This document shows, piece by piece, positions 9,912 to 18,631 of a DNA stretch of 64,000 bases. Both the position numbers and the translations under genes were made by a program. Where the stretch lies: assembly GCF_038630985.1 (NCBI RefSeq), contig NZ_CP152049.1, forward strand, positions 1,817,501-1,881,500. Reading direction: 5' to 3'. This DNA comes from Paenibacillus sp. FSL H8-0548 (GTDB lineage Bacteria; Bacillota; Bacilli; Paenibacillales; Paenibacillaceae). Under the pieces are notes generated by a model. That model made no database searches and was not told the DNA's origin. It saw only the letters and a program-made list of their open reading frames with translations. Each line of letters opens with the position of its first letter. The stretch's first letter is position 1.

Positions 9912-10844
9912 TTATTGCGATATTTTTTGGCGATTGCTCCTGCGGTACTCAGAAGGTGTGACACCAAAGTTTTTACGAAACACTGCATGTAAATAATTAC
10001 CGCCAGCGAAGCCTGCGAGCTTTGCTATTTTCTCGACAGATTGATCGCTCTCCTGCAGCTCGCGGCATACCACATTCAGACGAATATCTTCCAGTATGCG
10101 GCTAAAGGTATGTCCATGATGCAGCTCCTTGAACAGCCTCTGTATATGCCGCGAGCTGAGGTTCAGCTTGTCTGCAACGTCCTCAAGCGTAATGAAGCCG
10201 TCATAGTTGGCGTATATATACTCCAGCGCGAGTCGATAGCGATAAGTCTTCATATCCCGCGTTGGAAACTGCTTTGGCTCATTTGCACGATCATAAGCGC
10301 GAACAGCCCGCAGTAAAATTTGAATGACCGACTGCTTGATGGTCGTATAGCTTCCTACAAAGTTATCGCTGCAGGCTTGATAAGCTTCAAGAAAACGGGG
10401 CATCGCATGATGCAGGTCAGCTGTCGGGAAATGTGGAAGCTTCTTGAGCTTCTCAATGCAATCACGAGCTTCGGCTGCTTCCCAGTCATCGTACGATTGT
10501 GCATCGTCAGATCGATCGACAATGTCGACGTGTAGACAAAGCTCATCCATCGCTTCAAGCGTGTCCGCTTCTTGATAATGCATAATGTCAGGACCAGTCA
10601 AATAAAGCATGCCAGACTTAAGCGCATATTCTTGGTCAACAATAATGACCTTGCCTTTCCCCTGCGGGATAAAATGGAATTCATATTCTGCGTGCTTATG
10701 AAATCCAACGATTCGTCCTGGAGGAAACTGCGTCAGATGGAAGCGCAGCACATGGATGTCGTACGGTCCCCACCTGATACATAGCTCCAGACGCTCAAGC
10801 GCATCTTGGCGTTCATGCATGACCTCGTATGGGAAATTAGGCAT
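9912..10844 (-). CDS. AraC-family transcriptional regulator with cupin sensor domain
   Basis: The start at 10844 is chosen because GGAGGAAT lies 5 to 7 bases upstream; a longer frame to 10865 lacks one. The product has 310 residues. The N-terminal half looks like an AraC-type cupin (FHKHAEYEFHFIPQGKGKVI), likely to bind a sugar. The C-terminal 100 residues carry two helix-turn-helix motifs (ITLEDVADKLNLSSRHIQRL; SVEKIAKLAGFAGGNYLHAV) ending in the family signature FGVTPSEYRR. It lies between two Gfo/Idh/MocA genes on the same strand with gaps of about 35-40 bases, so it probably controls their shared transcript, usually as an activator. Confidence 0.85.
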   Translation of the reverse strand: MPNFPYEVMHERQDALERLELCIRWGPYDIHVLRFHLTQFPPGRIVGFHKHAEYEFHFIPQGKGKVIIVDQEYALKSGMLYLTGPDIMHYQEADTLEAMDELCLHVDIVDRSDDAQSYDDWEAAEARDCIEKLKKLPHFPTADLHHAMPRFLEAYQACSDNFVGSYTTIKQSVIQILLRAVRAYDRANEPKQFPTRDMKTYRYRLALEYIYANYDGFITLEDVADKLNLSSRHIQRLFKELHHGHTFSRILEDIRLNVVCRELQESDQSVEKIAKLAGFAGGNYLHAVFRKNFGVTPSEYRRSNRQKISQ

Positions 10845-10883
10845 GCCGATTCCTCCTCGGAGCACTTCGTTTTACTTTTTACA

Positions 10884-11888
10884 CTACTCGCTTAGCTCGT
10901 CAATTTTCACTGAGCGATGCTCGCGAGCAGACAGGTTCGAAGCCTCCATTAGCTTAGTTAAATCAATGGCCAGACTTATGTTTTCGTCTGCTGTCGTGTT
11001 GTTCTCAATATGCTGGACCCATTGCTGGAAAGCGTTCTCACGAGCGGGCGGTATTTCTTGCTCCGTCCATTGCTCGGATGAAGCGGCGCCAGCAGCGGAT
11101 GTGCGAAGCATCAGCTTATTGTCAGGCGTGCCATAAAGCAGTGTTCCATCTGTACCATGCACCTCTAGCGTAAATGGAGAATGATTGTTAACGAAGCCAG
11201 CCTCGACGATGCCAATCGCACCCGAAGGAGCAGATAGAACCGAAACTGCGTTATCCTCCACATCCTTGCCGGTGACGTAACCAAAATGTGCGGAAACCTC
11301 TTTAGGCATCTCGTTCATAAACAGTCTGGTCAAATACATAGGATGACAGCCTAAATCGATTAATGCACCGCCGCCGCATTCCTCCAAGCTGTAAAAATGC
11401 TCTGGCAGCCAGTTTGCCGTTGCCCCGTTATGAGACAAGCGAGCTCGTACGAGCGTGATGCGCCCAAGTACGCCTTGTGACAAAATATCTCGAATCGCCA
11501 GTGTATACCCATCGTTTAAGCGCGGGAGCGATACTGTTAATTTTACATCATTTTTAGTTACTGCATCTAGTATAACATTTACTTCTTTTAAGCTGGGGGC
11601 AATAACCTTCTCTGTGAAAATATGCTTGCCTGCGTTAGCCGCAGCAACGATAACCTCTTGATGTCTGACGGTTGGAGCATCAACGATAACGGCATCAATA
11701 TCGTCGCGACTCAGCATTTCATCCAGACTAGCATGGAAATCAACTCCAAGCTTCTCAGCAGCAGCCTTTCCGCGTTCCTCGATTTCATCCCATACCGCTA
11801 CGATTTCCGTATTTGGATGCGCCTGCGCTTCCTTCGTATAATCCCAAGCATGCACATGCCAATAACTGATTTTACCAATTCTTATCAT
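10884..11888 (-). CDS. Divergent Gfo/Idh/MocA family oxidoreductase
   Basis: The start at 11888 (MIRIGKISYWHVHAW) has AAGGAG 10 bases upstream; an in-frame extension to 11933 has none. The product has about 334 residues. The family fold is recognisable from GGGALIDLGCHPMYLT and the usual C-terminal beta sheet, but two hallmarks differ: the glycine-rich loop reads GKISYWHVHAWDY rather than GxGxxG, and the EKP motif reads TEKVIAP. Some family members with a similar N-terminus exist, so it may bind cofactor differently or work as a lyase or isomerase-like enzyme rather than a simple dehydrogenase. It is the first gene of the minus-strand cluster that also holds an AraC regulator and a second oxidoreductase. 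Confidence 0.8.
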   Translation of the reverse strand: MIRIGKISYWHVHAWDYTKEAQAHPNTEIVAVWDEIEERGKAAAEKLGVDFHASLDEMLSRDDIDAVIVDAPTVRHQEVIVAAANAGKHIFTEKVIAPSLKEVNVILDAVTKNDVKLTVSLPRLNDGYTLAIRDILSQGVLGRITLVRARLSHNGATANWLPEHFYSLEECGGGALIDLGCHPMYLTRLFMNEMPKEVSAHFGYVTGKDVEDNAVSVLSAPSGAIGIVEAGFVNNHSPFTLEVHGTDGTLLYGTPDNKLMLRTSAAGAASSEQWTEQEIPPARENAFQQWVQHIENNTTADENISLAIDLTKLMEASNLSAREHRSVKIDELSE

Positions 11889-12037
11889 CGGTCCATCTCT
11901 CCTTAGGCATCTATTAATGGATTCGGTATACATATATGAATTTATGACAACAGATATAATCTAACATATTTTTTATCTTATTTTTAGTGCAAATTTGTGA
12001 CTATATCTATACGATATTACGACATTTACAATGAAGC

Positions 12038-12889
12038 TCATACATAGAGCTTGCGATATTGCCGCGGGGATAAACGGGTGATTTTCTTGAAGGTTTTTCC
12101 AAAATGAGAGAAATTATCGAAACCGACTGCTGCGCCGATCTCAGTAATACTGATGCTTGACTCACGGAGCAGGCGCTGCGCTTCTTTTATACGTGTAAGA
12201 ATGACATAGTCAGAGAAGGTAAAGCCGGTAATCTCCTTAAACATGCGGCTCAAATAATAGGGGCTGATGAAAAAATGTTCAGCTAGCCCGTTCAGCCGCA
12301 GCGGCTCTGCAAAATGTCCGTTTATATGATGGATGATCTCCGATATTTTTGCATGCATGGGGGTCGCATGATGCAGTGGAGCGGGCTCATTCTGCTGGAT
12401 ATATCTAGCTGCAATGAGCAGAATCTCAGTTACCGCATAAGGAGGATAAAGCTCGAAGCCTGTGGGCTGCTGTGCGATCTCTGTTAACAATCTTCTCATG
12501 AATTGATCTACGGCCAGCTGCTCTTGTCGCGGCAAGCGGAGAATATGGGACTGCTGATTGAAAGGCGATAGCAAGAGATCAGCATGCCCGCCCGCCATGC
12601 GGTGAATCATCGCATCGTCAAAGTGAATGACGAACCGCTCATGCGACGCATCGCCGGATTGCATCGTTTTGTGCAGCTCATGCTTGTGAATGAAGACGAG
12701 GTCGCCTTTCTCAATGGTATAGGAACGATCTCTTATAAAATAAATCCGCTCTCCAGACAGCATATAATATAGCTCATAATAATCATGGTAATGATCGTCC
12801 TTCATCGTAAAGGGTTCGGACCGTTTTAAATATTCGACGTACAGCTCGGGAGTCGAGCCAAAGCTATAAAGTTCGAGTTGTGTGGACAA
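12038..12889 (-). CDS. AraC-family transcriptional regulator
   Basis: Two starts are possible. TTG at 12889 has AGAAGGGA about 8-10 bases upstream and is preferred; TTG at 12919 would add ten residues but lacks a ribosome site. The product has about 283 residues: a cupin domain (DDHYHDYYELYYMLSGERIY) and a C-terminal double helix-turn-helix (LNGLAEHFFISPYYLSRMFK; SITEIGAAVGFDNFSHFGKT) ending LSPRQYRKL. It is divergent from the oxidoreductase-uxaC pair starting at 13021, which it probably regulates. The intervening DNA has TGCAGAG and CTCTCATGCA as possible half-sites. Confidence 0.82.
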   Translation of the reverse strand: MSTQLELYSFGSTPELYVEYLKRSEPFTMKDDHYHDYYELYYMLSGERIYFIRDRSYTIEKGDLVFIHKHELHKTMQSGDASHERFVIHFDDAMIHRMAGGHADLLLSPFNQQSHILRLPRQEQLAVDQFMRRLLTEIAQQPTGFELYPPYAVTEILLIAARYIQQNEPAPLHHATPMHAKISEIIHHINGHFAEPLRLNGLAEHFFISPYYLSRMFKEITGFTFSDYVILTRIKEAQRLLRESSISITEIGAAVGFDNFSHFGKTFKKITRLSPRQYRKLYV

Positions 12890-13020
12890 TAGAGAGACAT
12901 CCCTTCTATAATACCGCAAGAAAAGCGGTGTTTAATGAAAAATCAGCATGATATGCAGAGAATTATACCACTCTCATGCAGTAATATGAAGGTAAGCGAA
13001 TAGAAGGAGGAATAATAGTT

Positions 13021-14313
13021 ATGTCAAAAAAACGTTATGTACTTGTAGGAAGCGGTGGAAGAGCAGAATTTTTTTATGGTGCCCTTGCAACCGATTACAG
13101 AGAAACATCGGAGCTAGTTGCGATTTGTGATATTAACCAAACGAGAATGGACTATGCGAACCGCATTTTAGTTGATAAATATAAATATGAAGCAGTAAAC
13201 ACATACAAATCGAATGAATTCGATCGCATGATTGAGACGGAGAAGCCAGATGCGGTTATCGTTACGAGCATGGACCGTACGCATCACACGTATATTATTC
13301 GAGCATTGGAGCTAGGCTGTGACGTAGTGACGGAGAAGCCGATGACTGTCGATGAGAAGAAGCTGCAGGAAATTTTGGATGCAGTCGAGCGCACTGGGAA
13401 CAATGTACGGGTGACGTTCAACTATCGTTATGCACCGCATCATACGAAGGCTAGAGAGCTTATTGCGAATGGCACGATTGGCAAAGTGACGTCTGTTCAC
13501 TTCGAATGGCTGCTGAATACGCAGCATGGCGCTGATTATTTCCGCAGATGGCATCGCAACAAACAGAACAGCGGCGGCTTGCTCGTCCATAAATCGACGC
13601 ATCACTTTGATCTTGTCAACTTCTGGATCGGATCGCAGCCTGAATCTGTATTTGCCTATGGCGATCTTTTGTTCTATGGACGTGAAAATGCGGAGCAGCG
13701 CGGTGAAACGAAATTTTATGAACGAGCAACTGGAAATCCGATTGCCGAAAACGACCCTTTTGCGCTACACTTGGATCAAAATGATCATTTGAAGTCGATG
13801 TATTTGGATGCGGAGCACGAGGACGGCTACCGCCGCGATCAAAGCGTATTCGGCGACGGCATTGATATTGAAGACACGATGGGTGTGCTTGTCCGCTACA
13901 AAAACAACGCGATTCTAACGTACTCGTTAAACGCTTACTTGCCATGGGAAGGCTATCGTATCGCATTTAATGGTACGAAGGGACGCATCGAAATGAATAT
14001 TGTCGAGCAATCATACGTCAACTCAGGCGGCGAGAAAGCAGACGAGGGAGCATTGAAGGAGCAAACGATCAAGGTGTTTCCGATGTTTGCTGCACCGTAT
14101 GAAGTTGAAGTCGAGGAAGGCGTAGGCGGACACGGTGGCGGCGATCCAGTATTGCTGAACGATTTGTTCGGTACGCCAGTGGAAGATCCGTTCAACCGGG
14201 CGGCTAATCATATTGATGGAGCTAGATCGATTTTAACCGGCATTGCGGCTAACCGTTCCATTCAAACCGGACTGGCTGTACAGATCGATGATCTTGTAAA
14301 ATTTCATAAATAA
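13021..14313 (+). CDS. Gfo/Idh/MocA family oxidoreductase linked to uxaC
   Basis: A 430-residue protein with GAAGGAGG upstream of the ATG. The Rossmann domain shows YVLVGSGGRAEFFYGAL and EKPMTVD; the C-terminal domain shows GGLLVHKSTHHFDLVNFW with the likely catalytic His/Lys. It is longer than the common 340-residue members because of an insert rich in charged residues (about 215-290). It is followed 19 bases later by glucuronate isomerase, so it probably acts on a uronic acid or a related sugar acid; it could stand in for a conventional mannonate or tagaturonate dehydrogenase, but that is inference. Confidence 0.82.
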   Translation: MSKKRYVLVGSGGRAEFFYGALATDYRETSELVAICDINQTRMDYANRILVDKYKYEAVNTYKSNEFDRMIETEKPDAVIVTSMDRTHHTYIIRALELGCDVVTEKPMTVDEKKLQEILDAVERTGNNVRVTFNYRYAPHHTKARELIANGTIGKVTSVHFEWLLNTQHGADYFRRWHRNKQNSGGLLVHKSTHHFDLVNFWIGSQPESVFAYGDLLFYGRENAEQRGETKFYERATGNPIAENDPFALHLDQNDHLKSMYLDAEHEDGYRRDQSVFGDGIDIEDTMGVLVRYKNNAILTYSLNAYLPWEGYRIAFNGTKGRIEMNIVEQSYVNSGGEKADEGALKEQTIKVFPMFAAPYEVEVEEGVGGHGGGDPVLLNDLFGTPVEDPFNRAANHIDGARSILTGIAANRSIQTGLAVQIDDLVKFHK

Positions 14314-14332
14314 TGTTCGGGGGGAAGCTGGA

Positions 14333-15739
14333 ATGAAGCCTTTTATGGATGACAATTTTTTGCTATCAAGCGAGACTGCGGTTCGTTTATATCATGATTT
14401 TGCGAAGGATATGCCGATTATCGACTATCATTGCCATCTAAGCCCACAGCAAATTTTTGAGAATACGAGCTTTAATAATTTGACGGAGGCTTGGCTGTAT
14501 GGCGATCACTACAAATGGCGAGCTCTGCGCGCTAATGGAGTAGAGGAGCGTTATATTACTGGCGGCGAAGGCGTGAGCGATTACGAGCGCTTTGTGGAGT
14601 GGGCCAAAACCGTTCCGCAAACGATCGGCAATCCGCTGTATCAATGGTCGCATTTGGAGCTTCGCCGATATTTCGGCGTGTACGAGCTTATTAATGAGAA
14701 GAATGCGCCAGCGATTTGGGAGCAGGTCAATGCGAAGCTCGTCTCGGGTCAATTTAAAGCGCGTGACCTGATCAAAATGTCTAACGTTGAGGTTATTTGC
14801 ACGACAGATGATCCGGTAGATTCGCTCGAGTATCATATTGCGATCAAGGAGTTAAAAGATTTTAACGTGCAGGTGCTGCCATCCTTCCGTCCGGATAAGG
14901 CGCTGGAAATTAACCGTTCTACATTCCTGGAGTGGGTAAGCAAGCTTGGTGCAGCCGCCTCCTCGGAGATTAACAGCTACGATGCACTGCTAGACGCGCT
15001 TGCGGCTAGAGTGAAGTTTTTCGATGAGGTAGGCTGCAAGGTTTCTGACCATGCGCTTGACTACGTCGCTTATGCCGAGACGACTAAGGCTGACGCTGCT
15101 GCTATCTTTGCTAAAGCGTTGAATGGAGAAACGGTGACTCTGGAGGAAGAAAAGCAGTACAAAACATACACGCTGCTCTTTCTAGGACGCTTGTATGCCG
15201 AGCGCGGCTGGGCGATGCAGTTCCATATTAACGCGGCAAGAAACAACAGCTCCCGTATGTTTGACAAGCTGGGGCCGGATACCGGCTTTGATTCGATCAA
15301 TGACAGCGCTGTGGCTTATCCGCTTGCCAAGCTGCTTGATGCGCTCGATTCGGATGATGCGCTTCCGAAAACAATCGTCTATTCGCTTAACGCGAAGGAT
15401 AATGATGTGCTCGGTTCCATTATTGGCAGCTTCCAGGGCGGCGGAGTTCCGGGAAAAATTCAGCTCGGCTCTGCATGGTGGTTCAACGATACTAAAAATG
15501 GTATGCTGGATCAGATGAATGCGCTTGCTAATCTCGGCTTGCTTAGCCGCTTTGTCGGCATGCTGACGGATTCCCGCAGCTTCCTCTCCTACACAAGACA
15601 TGAATATTTTAGACGCTTGCTCTGCAACCTGCTGGGCGAGTGGGTCGAAAATGGCGAGGCACCGCAGGATATGGAGCTGCTTGGCGACATGGTTCAAAAC
15701 ATCTCCTATCGCAACGCGAAAGCTTACTTCGGCTTCTAA
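14333..15739 (+). CDS. uxaC: Glucuronate (uronate) isomerase
   Basis: The 468-residue length and sequence match UxaC, an amidohydrolase-superfamily enzyme that converts D-glucuronate to D-fructuronate and D-galacturonate to D-tagaturonate, the first step of hexuronate breakdown. The metal-binding start of the barrel is clear (IIDYHCHLSPQQIFEN), as are LTEAWLYGDHYKWRALRANG and the C-terminal SRFVGMLTDSRSF and EYFRRLLCN motifs. GGGGGGAAG precedes the ATG. It is cytoplasmic and shares a transcript with the preceding oxidoreductase. Substrate would come from glucuronoxylan or pectin degradation, which suits the glycosidases elsewhere in the window. Confidence 0.95.
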   Translation: MKPFMDDNFLLSSETAVRLYHDFAKDMPIIDYHCHLSPQQIFENTSFNNLTEAWLYGDHYKWRALRANGVEERYITGGEGVSDYERFVEWAKTVPQTIGNPLYQWSHLELRRYFGVYELINEKNAPAIWEQVNAKLVSGQFKARDLIKMSNVEVICTTDDPVDSLEYHIAIKELKDFNVQVLPSFRPDKALEINRSTFLEWVSKLGAAASSEINSYDALLDALAARVKFFDEVGCKVSDHALDYVAYAETTKADAAAIFAKALNGETVTLEEEKQYKTYTLLFLGRLYAERGWAMQFHINAARNNSSRMFDKLGPDTGFDSINDSAVAYPLAKLLDALDSDDALPKTIVYSLNAKDNDVLGSIIGSFQGGGVPGKIQLGSAWWFNDTKNGMLDQMNALANLGLLSRFVGMLTDSRSFLSYTRHEYFRRLLCNLLGEWVENGEAPQDMELLGDMVQNISYRNAKAYFGF

Positions 15740-15747
15740 ATATGAAG

Positions 15748-15796
15748 AAACGTTCTGCAATCCCGCTAGCTTGGCGGGAGCTGTGGAACGTTTTTT
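15748..15796 (+). terminator. Rho-independent terminator of uxaC
   Basis: AAACGTTC pairs with GAACGTTT, with an inner stem TCCCGC/GCGGGA, and six Ts follow. It ends the oxidoreductase-uxaC operon. Confidence 0.85.
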
Positions 15797-16008
15797 GTGT
15801 CAAGCCGGTAGCTTGCCATTAAATATTTCAGCATTTGTGGACCAGCTATATTGGCGGCTAATCCGAATAGCTCGGAATGAGCGGTTTTTCTGCAAATTAA
15901 ATAAAATGCCGCGCCGCCAATGAGCTCGAAGGCGATAAACTCCTTCCATTTCCAGGCGGGAACGATGTAAATTTTAAATTCATTATTTCGAGCAGCATGT
16001 GTACGCAA
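15766..16008 (-). CDS. Small putative membrane protein, unrecognised
   Basis: An 80-codon frame starting with TTG has AGGAGGG nine bases upstream, an unusually good ribosome site for a chance frame. The peptide has one clear hydrophobic stretch (FIAFELIGGAAFYLIC) and a second weaker one (LFGLAANIAGPQML), with basic ends. It runs into the terminator of uxaC from the other side. I do not recognise a family. It is a plausible small membrane protein gene, but chance coding on the antisense of noncoding DNA is not excluded. Confidence 0.45.
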   Translation of the reverse strand: MRTHAARNNEFKIYIVPAWKWKEFIAFELIGGAAFYLICRKTAHSELFGLAANIAGPQMLKYLMASYRLDTKNVPQLPPS

Positions 16009-16149
16009 AGTGGCAGCCCTCCTGCTGACTAGCTCATTACAACCGTATCTAGATTATGCAGAGCAGCTTATCCAACATTCATTAATTAATATAGAAAATG
16101 GATGGGGACAACAACTATTTAATTCGCGTTTGAAGGAGTGAGCTTATTG

Positions 16150-16872
16150 ATGAAATCTGCATTCGTAACAGGGGCAGACCGGGGAGTAGGCCTGGCGCTT
16201 GTAAATGGCTTGCTAGTAAAGGGATATCAGGTTTTTGCTGGGCAATATGCAGAGGAAGTGCCAGAGCTAGAAGCACTGAAGAGTGAATATGCGGAGCAGC
16301 TGCAGGTGCTGAGGCTTGATATAGCAAGTGATGAAAGTGTAGCGAGAGCGTTTGAAGCAGTGGCTGCGCGGATAGAGGCACTTGATTTATTAATTAATAA
16401 CGGAGCTATTTTGGGCGATATTGGCGCTACAGTGCTGGACGCGCTTGATTATGCAGAAATGCTGAACGTCTTTAACGTTAACACGCTGGGCAGCCTGCGC
16501 ATGAGCCAGACCTTTATGCCGCTGCTGCTGAAGAGCGACTCGAAGTTTCTCGTTAATATTTCATCAGAGGCAGGCAGTATTAGCAATTGCTACCGCGAGA
16601 GCTGGTACGCTTATTGCATGTCCAAAGCAGCACTCAACATGCAATCGAGGCTTACCCATAATCACATTAAACCGCTTGGCGGGCGAGTGCTCGTCGTTCA
16701 TCCAGGCTGGGTGCAGACCTTTATGCAGGGCAAGCTGGATGCAGCAGCAGCGCTCACGCCGGAGCAATCTGCAGCTGGAATTTTGATGCTGGTTGAAGCA
16801 AGACTAGGCCGGATTGCAACGGAAGCAGAGTGCGAATATGTCGATTATGCAGACAGCCCGCTGAACTGGTAG
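16150..16872 (+). CDS. Short-chain dehydrogenase/reductase
   Basis: A classical SDR of about 240 residues. TGADRGVG forms the nucleotide-binding loop, LLINNGA replaces the usual NNAG, and the catalytic set is Ser in VNISSEAG with Y155 and K159 in YCMSK. AAGGAG lies 11 bases before the ATG at 16150; an in-frame TTG at 16147 gives better spacing (8), and GTG at 16138 overlaps the ribosome site. The C-terminus (VVHPGWVQTFMQG) is typical of C-factor-like or sniffer-like SDRs. The substrate is unknown. It is monocistronic, in a gap between uxaC and the aminotransferase. Confidence 0.85.
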   Translation: MKSAFVTGADRGVGLALVNGLLVKGYQVFAGQYAEEVPELEALKSEYAEQLQVLRLDIASDESVARAFEAVAARIEALDLLINNGAILGDIGATVLDALDYAEMLNVFNVNTLGSLRMSQTFMPLLLKSDSKFLVNISSEAGSISNCYRESWYAYCMSKAALNMQSRLTHNHIKPLGGRVLVVHPGWVQTFMQGKLDAAAALTPEQSAAGILMLVEARLGRIATEAECEYVDYADSPLNW

Positions 16873-17246
16873 GTGTAGTGGCTATTGCAGCAGTAACTAT
16901 AATGTTTTTGTCTTGTTCCTAGGCAGAGAAAGGACATCTAGAGTAGCGGGTGTTATGCTACAATGTAGTTTTTACAATCAAATCGCTTCAAAAAAGGATT
17001 TGGCGAGTCTACGTTGTACTTTCTACAGTGGATTTTTGCCAAATACGGCTAAAACCTAATAAAAGCACGCATTTGGTGGTTTTCCATTGTATTAAGTGCA
17101 GTGTAGCTCGGTAGTGAGCTGTATACTAAGAATTCTATTGTACTTTCTGCAATAGTATCCATTTTCACTATCAATCCCGAAGCGTGATGATTGCCATTTT
17201 CATTAGTCATTGCGTTGCAGCTAGAATGCTTGATCTCCTATGCCTA
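16873..17246. repeat. Intergenic stretch with a second short repeat motif
   Basis: No gene was found in these 374 bases. TTGTACTTTCTACAGTGGA and ATTGTACTTTCTGCAATAG occur about 120 bases apart, with CATTGTATTAAGTGCAG between and CAATGTAGTTTTTACAAT before them. The layout resembles the TATCCTGCA family, a short motif repeated at fixed distance, but the sequence differs. Confidence 0.4.
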
Positions 17247-18458
17247 TTAGATAGCGGCCTGCAGCTGCCCGAATGCGCCGCGCAAAATACCCAGCATCTC
17301 ATCGCTGTCTCTCTGCGACACGATCAATGGCGGTACGAGTCGTATGGTTGAGGAATTCAGCGAGTTAATGAGCAAGCCTTCACGCAGGCATATAGCGGCA
17401 AGTTCTGCGGCGGTGCCCTCTGGTACATCGAATGCTAACAGCAGCCCCTTGCCGCGGATCGCTGTAATCGGAAATTCGGCAGACAGCTTCTGCAAGGCGT
17501 TCACCAAATAGCGCCCTTGTGCGTACGCATTATCGGCTAAATTCCGCTCAAGCAGCTCCGCAAGTACGGCATAGCCAACAGCCATCGCCAGCGGTGCCCC
17601 TGTGTAGGTTCCGCCTTGATCGCCAGGCTCGAACAAATCGTATTTGCTTTTGGTCAGCATGGCTGACAGCGGAAAGCCTGCGCCAATGCCCTTGCCAAGC
17701 GTCATTACATCCGGCTGTATGCCATAATGCTCGTAGGCGAAGAGCTTGCCCGTTCTCCCCAGTCCCGTCTGAATTTCATCGAAAATAAGCAGCATGCCAT
17801 ACATATCGCATATTTTGCGAAGCCCATACAAATAAGCTTCATCTACAGCATGGACGCCCCCCTCGCCTTGTACTAGCTCAACCATAATCGCACAGGTTTG
17901 ATTCGTAACCGCAGCGAAGCAGGCATCCAAGTCATTAATGGGGACATGCTTAAAACCGTCGACCTTGGGTGCAAAAAGCTCCTTCCATTGCTCTTTTCCA
18001 GTTGCAGACATCGTAGCAAGCGAGCGTCCATGAAAGCTATTCGTTAACGTAATAATTTCGTAGGCACCGTTCAGGTTCACTGCACCATGCTTTCTGGCGA
18101 GCTTAATGGCACTCTCGTTCGCTTCTGCGCCGCTGCTTGCGAAGAAAGCTTTATCCATTCCGCTCACGCTGGTCAGCAGCTCGGCAAATTCAAGCATCGG
18201 GCGATTGTAATAGCCCGGGCTGGCATGGACAAGTGTGGCAGACTGCTTTGTCAAAGCTTTCTGCAGGGCAGCAGGAGAATGGCCAAGACTCGCAACTGCC
18301 CATCCACCTACGAAATCGAGATAGCGATTCCCGTCAGTATCCCACATATACATTCCCTCGCCGCGCTCCATCACAATGTTAGGACGCTTCGCTGTAAACA
18401 AAAGTGATTTCCCCGCTGTCTCCAGCAATGCTGCTGTTTTCGTTTTTTCCATCTGCAA
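17247..18458 (-). CDS. argD: Class III PLP-dependent aminotransferase, acetylornithine type
   Basis: A 403-residue protein matching acetylornithine/ornithine aminotransferases. PLP lysine K256 lies in TLGKGIGAGFPL, the aspartate that pairs with the pyridine nitrogen is D228 in IFDEIQTGLGRTG, and phosphate contacts sit in ASSGAEANESAIK and SFHGRSLATM. The TTG start follows GGAGG by 9 bases. ArgD transfers the amino group from glutamate in arginine synthesis, and related enzymes act on other omega-amino acids. No other arginine gene is nearby, so this may be a second copy or a broader-specificity omega-aminotransferase; the symbol is provisional. Confidence 0.75.
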   Translation of the reverse strand: MQMEKTKTAALLETAGKSLLFTAKRPNIVMERGEGMYMWDTDGNRYLDFVGGWAVASLGHSPAALQKALTKQSATLVHASPGYYNRPMLEFAELLTSVSGMDKAFFASSGAEANESAIKLARKHGAVNLNGAYEIITLTNSFHGRSLATMSATGKEQWKELFAPKVDGFKHVPINDLDACFAAVTNQTCAIMVELVQGEGGVHAVDEAYLYGLRKICDMYGMLLIFDEIQTGLGRTGKLFAYEHYGIQPDVMTLGKGIGAGFPLSAMLTKSKYDLFEPGDQGGTYTGAPLAMAVGYAVLAELLERNLADNAYAQGRYLVNALQKLSAEFPITAIRGKGLLLAFDVPEGTAAELAAICLREGLLINSLNSSTIRLVPPLIVSQRDSDEMLGILRGAFGQLQAAI

Positions 18459-18573
18459 GGCAACTAACCTCCCGAAAATTCATCTCATTGAATAAATATA
18501 CAACCTAATGACTAAATATGCAATATCCAAAGTGTGCGAGACCTGTCCAAGTTTTGTACGAAGGGAGATGAAC

Positions 18574-18608
18574 AAAAAAAAGTGCCGAGCATCTAACGCT
18601 GCTCGGCT
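18574..18608 (-). terminator. Rho-independent terminator of pflA
   Basis: On the minus strand GCCGAGCA pairs with TGCTCGGC around an 8-base loop, followed by eight Ts. Confidence 0.85.
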
Positions 18609-18631
18609 AATTCATTATTCGTACATTGGGC

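Noticed and set aside
15182..15760. 192-codon minus-strand frame opposite uxaC
   Set aside because: Antisense shadow of a conserved enzyme; no start signal.
17247..18458. Arginine biosynthesis operon
   Set aside because: Only an argD-like aminotransferase is present, with no other arginine gene on either side.
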